From: Pseudorhodobacter antarcticus
GTDB taxonomy: Bacteria; Pseudomonadota; Alphaproteobacteria; Rhodobacterales; Rhodobacteraceae
DNA length: 9,854 bases
Assembly (NCBI GenBank): GCA_945861995.1
Contig: CAMAWZ010000062.1
Span: forward strand, 1-9,854
Direction of reading: 5' to 3'
Numbering within the stretch: the stretch's first letter is position 1; each line of letters opens with the position of its first letter. Both the position numbers and the translations under genes were made by a program. Below are positions 6,471 through 9,854 of the stretch, piece after piece. The notes under the pieces were generated by a model that saw only the letters and a list, made by a program, of their open reading frames with translations, was not told the DNA's origin and ran no database searches.

Positions 6471-6671
6471 ATGCCCAAGATGAAGACCAAGTCAGCGGCG
6501 AAAAAGCGTTTCAGCTTTACCGCCTCGGGCCGTGTCAAAGCTGGCGTTGCTGGCAAACGGCACGGTATGATCAAGCGCAGCACGAAGTTCATTCGCGATG
6601 CATCGGGAACGATGCTCTTGAATCCTTCCGATGCGAAGATCGTCAAAAAATACATGCCCTATAACCGGTAA
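6471..6671 (+). CDS. rpmI: 50S ribosomal protein L35
   Basis: 66 residues, very basic, beginning M-P-K-M-K-T-K-S-A-A-K-K-R-F, the hallmark of L35, and ending Y-M-P-Y-N-R. It binds 23S rRNA in the large subunit. An in-frame ATG at 6459 would add M-E-M-E, but GGAG at 6461-6464 sits six bases before the ATG at 6471, and L35 proteins start with M-P-K, so 6471 is the start. rplT follows after 11 bases in the usual order. Confidence 0.96.
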   Translation: MPKMKTKSAAKKRFSFTASGRVKAGVAGKRHGMIKRSTKFIRDASGTMLLNPSDAKIVKKYMPYNR

Positions 6672-6682
6672 GGAGATAGCAT

Positions 6683-7045
6683 ATGTCCCGCGTTAAATCC
6701 GGTAAGGTCACCCACGCCCGTCACCGCAAGGTGATCAAGGCGGCGGCTGGCTACTACGCCGCCCGCTCGACCAACTTCCGCACGGCCACGCAGGCCGTCG
6801 ACAAAGCCAACCAATACGCCACACGCGACCGTAAGACCCGCAAGCGCAATTTCCGCGCGTTGTGGATCCAGCGTATCAACGCTGCTGTGCGTTTGTTTGA
6901 TATTGAAATGACCTACTCGCGCTTCATCAACGGTCTGGCCAAGGCTGGCATCGAAGTGGATCGTAAGGTTTTGGCTGATCTGGCCGTCCACGAGCCTGAT
7001 GCTTTCAACGCTATCGCCGCTCAGGCAAAAGCCGCGCTGGCGTAA
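6683..7045 (+). CDS. rplT: 50S ribosomal protein L20
   Basis: 120 residues, full length for L20, which binds 23S rRNA early in assembly of the large subunit. It opens M-S-R-V-K-S-G-K-V-T-H-A-R-H-R-K. It contains R-K-R-N-F-R-A-L-W-I-Q-R-I-N-A-A, the conserved L20 core, and Y-S-R-F-I-N-G-L. AAGGAG at 6670-6675 overlaps the rpmI stop and stands seven bases before the ATG, so the two are translated from one message. A strong terminator follows at 7068. L20 represses its own operon in Bacillus and E. coli; I see no clear copy of that leader structure here. Confidence 0.97.
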   Translation: MSRVKSGKVTHARHRKVIKAAAGYYAARSTNFRTATQAVDKANQYATRDRKTRKRNFRALWIQRINAAVRLFDIEMTYSRFINGLAKAGIEVDRKVLADLAVHEPDAFNAIAAQAKAALA

Positions 7046-7067
7046 ACCTCGCGCAGAACTAGTATGC

Positions 7068-7095
7068 AAGGCCCCGCCGAAAGGTGGGGCCTTTT
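7068..7095 (+). terminator. Rho-independent terminator of rpmI-rplT
   Basis: An 11-base-pair stem (7068-7078 with 7083-7093, one G-U pair) is capped by a GAAA tetraloop and followed by a short T run (7092-7095). It stands 22 bases after the rplT stop. Confidence 0.85.
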
Positions 7096-7114
7096 GCGTT
7101 TGCGTTTGCGTTTG
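7093..7114 (+). repeat. Hexamer tandem repeat TTTGCG, 3.7 copies
   Basis: Three exact copies of TTTGCG and a partial fourth begin in the T run of the rplT terminator. No gene is supported across it. It is a simple slippage repeat and may offer extra U-rich pauses to the terminator. Confidence 0.8.
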
Positions 7115-7290
7115 ATGGCGGACAACAGCAGGGATGGCCAACAGAAGGCAGTTATCTTTTGTATAGTCAATTATGTCATATAGAGAAAAACAGTGTTTTT
7201 AGATCATTTTTCAGCCCAATAAAACAACCAATAGATGTAAAACGCCGTAGAATCACCACATCTGCCGTATTTTCGCCTAAAATTGGCGAT

Positions 7291-7322
7291 TGATTCGCAT
7301 TGAACAGTTTACAGACGAATCA
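7291..7322. repeat. Inverted repeat, possible operator
   Basis: TGATTCG (7291-7297) and CGAATCA (7316-7322) are perfect inverted repeats, separated by 18 bases. They lie about 400 bases upstream of the large RTX gene. A smaller repeat, TCGCC / GGCGA, lies just before (7273-7289). They could bind a dimeric regulator, but no regulator gene is nearby. Confidence 0.35.
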
Positions 7323-7523
7323 CACGGCATTATCGTGCCCCCAAACAAGAAAAATCCAATCGCGATGGACCAAAACAGGCCCAACTTTTCACGTAACCCA
7401 GCCGTTCTGGGGCGAGTGCTGCTGCCTTCGCCCCTTATTGCAAAGACACATCGCCAAACGCTGCGCTGTTTCGGGCGGCTTTGGCCCAAAGGATTAAAGA
7501 TGGCAAATTCCCAGCCTGCAAAT

Positions 7524-7580
7524 AGCTTTGGCCAGTACAGTTTTGGGCTGCACAGTTTTGCGCGAAGCTTTGACCAAGCC
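7524..7580. repeat. Degenerate tandem repeats of about 15 bases
   Basis: Four units begin AGCTTTG or AGTTTTG at 7524, 7539, 7554 and 7566, with steps of 15, 15 and 12 bases, all multiples of three. In translation they give S-F-x-x-x on the plus strand and K-L-x-x-x on the minus strand. This may be a relic of a five-residue-repeat coding sequence, but no intact gene surrounds it. Confidence 0.5.
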
Positions 7581-7722
7581 GCGCGCAGATTAAACCCGCC
7601 CTCACCCATTTTTGGTCAAACGCGCCCCAAAGGGCGCAGCTGACACCCGAAATCCCCACCCCTTCATGGCCCAACTGGGCACAACGCAATCTTAAAGGCC
7701 TCGGCCCCGACGGAGAAAATAC

Positions 7723-8124
7723 ATGTCCCTTATCTGGTTCTTTAACTCGTCACCCTACTTCACCAATCTAGAACGGTTCGACGCGTTTGGATTGGCGGCT
7801 GATCCCTTTGACAACTGGGGCAGTTACAGTCTGGTTTCGCCAAACGGCGCGGGCGGTACGATGGACAATGACCTGCGCGATCTACGCAACGCGGGCAATA
7901 TCACCGTCGTCCAATCGGCAAGCCTCACTGACGCAGGCCCATTGCGCGGCACCGTCACCTTGCAAAACGGATCGGTTCTAAACTTTGAAGGCATCGAGAC
8001 GATCCTGTGCGGCAATGGTGATGTCAACAGGACAGACGCTGCTCAAGGCATGTCAGCGGGCTTTACCGATGCCGAAGGCGACCAGATTGATGGAAATGTA
8101 AAATTGATGGGAATGATGCTATGA
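7723..8124 (+). CDS. N-terminal portion of a large RTX protein, separated from the RTX repeats by a frame change
   Basis: 133 residues. CGGAG lies seven bases before the ATG. It starts M-S-L-I-W-F-F-N with no cleavable signal, as expected for type I secretion substrates. From about residue 46, D-L-R-D-L-R-N through the T-V-T-L-Q-N-G and I-E-T-I-L stretches to F-T-D-A-E-G-D-Q-I-D-G (114-124) matches the segment at about 9039-9270 of the next ORF. There it runs straight into RTX repeats in one frame. Here the frame leaves the RTX track after G-N-V-K at the AAAA run 8100-8103 and ends at TGA 8122-8124. The last residues (L-M-G-M-M-L) are therefore probably not native. The stop overlaps the next ORF's ATG as ATGA. 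Either the gene is frameshifted or recoded at the A run, or the two parts are made separately by coupling. Confidence 0.75.
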   Translation: MSLIWFFNSSPYFTNLERFDAFGLAADPFDNWGSYSLVSPNGAGGTMDNDLRDLRNAGNITVVQSASLTDAGPLRGTVTLQNGSVLNFEGIETILCGNGDVNRTDAAQGMSAGFTDAEGDQIDGNVKLMGMML

Positions 8125-9854
8125 ACGACACAATTTATGGCAATGCAGGCGCGGAAACCATCAACGCTGGTCTGGGAAATGACCTTGTCTATGGCGGCGC
8201 GGGCAACGACACGCTTTACGGTGGGGCTGGCAATGACCAGGCACATGGTGGCGCCGGCAACGACGTCGTCTTTGGCGATGGGGTGGATACGTCTGGCGTG
8301 CATCCGCTGTTGCGGAATGCTAACGCGACCTCCATTTACTGGGGCCCCGTTAACGCTAGGGTGTCTTATGCGACAGGGGCCAATATTGGAGACGGCCGCG
8401 TAGGCGGCACGTATCACATTGCAAACGTCTCTAGCAGCCTCATCTCGAATCCTTTGCTTCTGTTGCCGGCAGGGACGGGACCCACGCTGAGCGTTGGCGA
8501 GACGATTGGCTTCGCCTTTAGGGACGAGAACGGTCAAATCGTTACCGTACACAATGCGGTTGTGCAACAATCGGCCTTTGCGAATGCTGGAACACCAGGC
8601 ACGGGCGTATTGACCGCTCAGGGTGTCGACACCACTGGCCGCACTGTCGCATTCCTATTGAAATTCAACGAGAACAACGGATCGCCACCAACGGAAATTA
8701 CGCCCGGGTTCCCGTTCTTCGATACCGACACTGAAATGGGCGTTAGCCCGGACGTTACAGCGCCTGCTGGTCAAACCAATACTGTAGAAAGCTATTTTGC
8801 GACGCTGCCCCAATTTAGCGGCAGCGACACGATTTCGGGCGGCGATGGCAATGATACGCTGTATGGCGGCGCGGGCGATGATGATCTGATCGCGGGCGCA
8901 GGCGATATTGCGCGCGGCGAAGCGGGCGATGACGTCTTCACAATGGACGCAACCCTGACAGGTAACGCCAACGTCACCGTTATCGGCGGCGAGACGGGCG
9001 AAGATGCGAGCGATCCCTCCAACGGCAGCGCGGGCGATGTTTTGGACATGCGCGGTCTGCGCAATGTCAACGTCACCTTTGGCGGCGGCAATAACGAGGC
9101 GGGAACGGCCACTTATACCAACAGCAGCGGCCAGACGGTTACGGTCACCTTCTCGGAAATTGAAAGCGTGCTGCGCGATCCACTGGTTGTAGGCTCTGTT
9201 GATGGCACCTCTGCCGCGCAAAACATGGGCATTGGATTTACCGACGCGCAAGGCGACATCATTGATGGCGCAGATGGTCTGAACGACACCATTTACGGCA
9301 ATGCGGGCAATGACACGATCAACGCTGGCTTGGGCAATGACACCGTTTACGGCGGATCAGACAATGATGTCATGACGGGCAATGCTGGCAATGATCTGGT
9401 GCTGGGGGACACGGGCAACGACACTTTGTCTGGCGGTGCTGGCAATGACAGCTTGAATGGTGGCGCCGGCAACGACGTCGTCTTTGGCGATGGGGTGGAT
9501 ACGTCTGGCGTGCATCCGCTGTTGCAGAATGCCAACCCGACCTCCATTTACTGGGATCCCGTTAACGCTCAGGTCTCTTATGCGACCGGCGCCAATATTG
9601 GGAACGGCGTCGGAGGCGGCACCAGTCACGTGGCAAACGTCTCTAGCAGCCTCATCTCGAATCCTTTGCTTCTGTTGCCGGCAGGGACGGGACCCACGCT
9701 GAGCGCTGGCGAGACGATTGGCTTCGCCTTCAGGGATCAGACTGGCCAAATCGTTACCGTACACAATGCGGTTGTGCAACAATCGGCCTTTGCGAATCCG
9801 GCAATACCGGGCACGGGCGTATTGACCGCTCAGGGTGTCGACACCACTGGCCGT
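8121..9854 (+). CDS. Large modular RTX calcium-binding protein, main part, cut by the window end
   Basis: Open from ATG 8121 to the last base (578 codons, no stop). RTX nonapeptides fill residues 2-53, 233-275 and 388-457, with units such as G-G-A-G-N-D-T-L-Y. They bind calcium and fold into beta-rolls outside the cell. Between the first two blocks lies a domain of about 180 residues (54-231) that I do not recognise, with V-D-T-S-G-V-H-P-L-L and S-N-P-L-L-L-L-P-A-G-T-G. Its second copy starts at 458 and is cut by the window. Residues 276-387 repeat the beta-rich segment of the preceding ORF. Upstream of the ATG the same frame already reads K-I-D-G-N-D-A-M, which looks like RTX sequence, so 8121 is probably not the original start. 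A C-terminal type I secretion signal would be expected beyond the window. A surface adhesin or secreted matrix protein is the likeliest role, inferred from repeats and size. Confidence 0.85.
   Translation, partial: MNDTIYGNAGAETINAGLGNDLVYGGAGNDTLYGGAGNDQAHGGAGNDVVFGDGVDTSGVHPLLRNANATSIYWGPVNARVSYATGANIGDGRVGGTYHIANVSSSLISNPLLLLPAGTGPTLSVGETIGFAFRDENGQIVTVHNAVVQQSAFANAGTPGTGVLTAQGVDTTGRTVAFLLKFNENNGSPPTEITPGFPFFDTDTEMGVSPDVTAPAGQTNTVESYFATLPQFSGSDTISGGDGNDTLYGGAGDDDLIAGAGDIARGEAGDDVFTMDATLTGNANVTVIGGETGEDASDPSNGSAGDVLDMRGLRNVNVTFGGGNNEAGTATYTNSSGQTVTVTFSEIESVLRDPLVVGSVDGTSAAQNMGIGFTDAQGDIIDGADGLNDTIYGNAGNDTINAGLGNDTVYGGSDNDVMTGNAGNDLVLGDTGNDTLSGGAGNDSLNGGAGNDVVFGDGVDTSGVHPLLQNANPTSIYWDPVNAQVSYATGANIGNGVGGGTSHVANVSSSLISNPLLLLPAGTGPTLSAGETIGFAFRDQTGQIVTVHNAVVQQSAFANPAIPGTGVLTAQGVDTTGR
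8247..8641 (+). repeat. Long direct repeat inside the RTX gene, first copy
   Basis: Matches 9459-9853 at a constant offset of 1212 bases (404 codons) with no indel. By hand I count about 33 differences in 395 bases, roughly 92% identity, in patches: the first 69 bases are identical, while 8318-8420 holds many changes. It encodes the end of an RTX block and the first two thirds of the unrecognised domain. Confidence 0.9.
9459..9853 (+). repeat. Long direct repeat inside the RTX gene, second copy
   Basis: Counterpart of 8247-8641. The match runs to the window edge, so the repeat probably continues. The RTX block in front of this copy has seven nonapeptides where the first has five, which shifts the upstream match from an offset of 1212 to 1158 bases (8124 against 9282). 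Confidence 0.9.

Larger units (their letters stand above)
7115..7722. other. Gene-poor region before the large RTX gene
   Basis: I see no convincing gene here. Positions 7141-7260 are AT-rich: 39 of 120 bases are G or C by hand count, about 33%, against clearly GC-rich flanks. Open frames on both strands at 7277-7643 have no ribosome binding site, no recognisable family and low-complexity translations. Visible structure is the inverted repeat at 7291-7322, the 15-base repeats at 7524-7580 and a six-base-pair GC stem at 7622-7637 without a T run. It probably holds the promoter and control sites of the RTX gene, but I cannot place a promoter with confidence. Confidence 0.6.

Noticed and set aside
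7290..7643. Open frames on both strands in the region after rplT
   Set aside because: They lack ribosome binding sites and known domains, start at non-ATG codons or overlap each other, and look like low-complexity chance frames.
8098..8106. Canonical X-XXY-YYZ slippery heptamer at the RTX frame break
   Set aside because: The run is only A-AAA-TTG, which does not fit the tandem-slip rule; only a single-tRNA slip could work, and I see no obvious strong stimulator downstream.
8124..8270. Short regular repeats suggesting a CRISPR array
   Set aside because: The period is 27 bases in frame and encodes RTX nonapeptides; there are no unique spacers.

Overview
The window looks like chromosomal DNA of a marine alphaproteobacterium, most likely Rhodobacteraceae (Roseobacter group). 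The grounds are GC-rich coding sequence with codon use to match, the N-formylglutamate amidohydrolase / pyruvate kinase / small membrane protein cluster, the rpmI-rplT pair, and several RTX (calcium-binding nonapeptide) proteins. This placement comes from family recognition and gene order. No database search was run.

Layout. (1) 39-899, plus: a D-amino-acid aminotransferase-like class IV PLP enzyme. Its sixth codon is an in-frame TAG where a Tyr codon is expected, so only a version starting at 120 is open. A hairpin terminator overlaps its stop. (2) 969-1931, minus: a short RTX protein with an N-terminal hydrophobic segment, a GTG start, a perfect AGGAGG ribosome binding site and a likely promoter. 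(3) 2223-2951, minus: N-formylglutamate amidohydrolase, divergent from (4) pyk at 3085-4533 and a 76-residue two-helix membrane protein at 4542-4772. (5) 4832-5521 and 5593-6291, minus: a tandem pair of class I SAM-methyltransferase-like paralogues, about 70% identical. (6) 6471-7045, plus: rpmI and rplT, with their own promoter and a strong terminator. (7) 7046-7722: 677 bases without a convincing gene, including an AT-rich stretch, an inverted repeat and two small tandem repeats. (8) 7723 to the window end: the start of a large modular RTX protein.

The RTX gene at the right end is the most interesting part. It is built of modules of about 404 residues, each with a beta-rich 'DLR...IE...FTDA.GD.IDG' segment, an RTX nonapeptide block and a domain of about 180 residues that I do not recognise. 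The 1212-base period is preserved at about 92% DNA identity over the part of the second copy that is visible. In the first module the reading frame breaks at an AAAA run (8100-8103). One more A, or a -1 ribosomal slip there, joins the two frames into a continuous RTX-like sequence, as the second module already has. Without it there are two ORFs overlapping as ATGA.

The housekeeping genes (pyk, rpmI, rplT) appear intact and ordinary. The two disruptions (aminotransferase TAG, RTX frameshift) are each a single base. They could be real inactivating changes, recoding or sequence errors, and the sequence alone cannot decide. I found no mobile element, CRISPR array, tRNA or rRNA.
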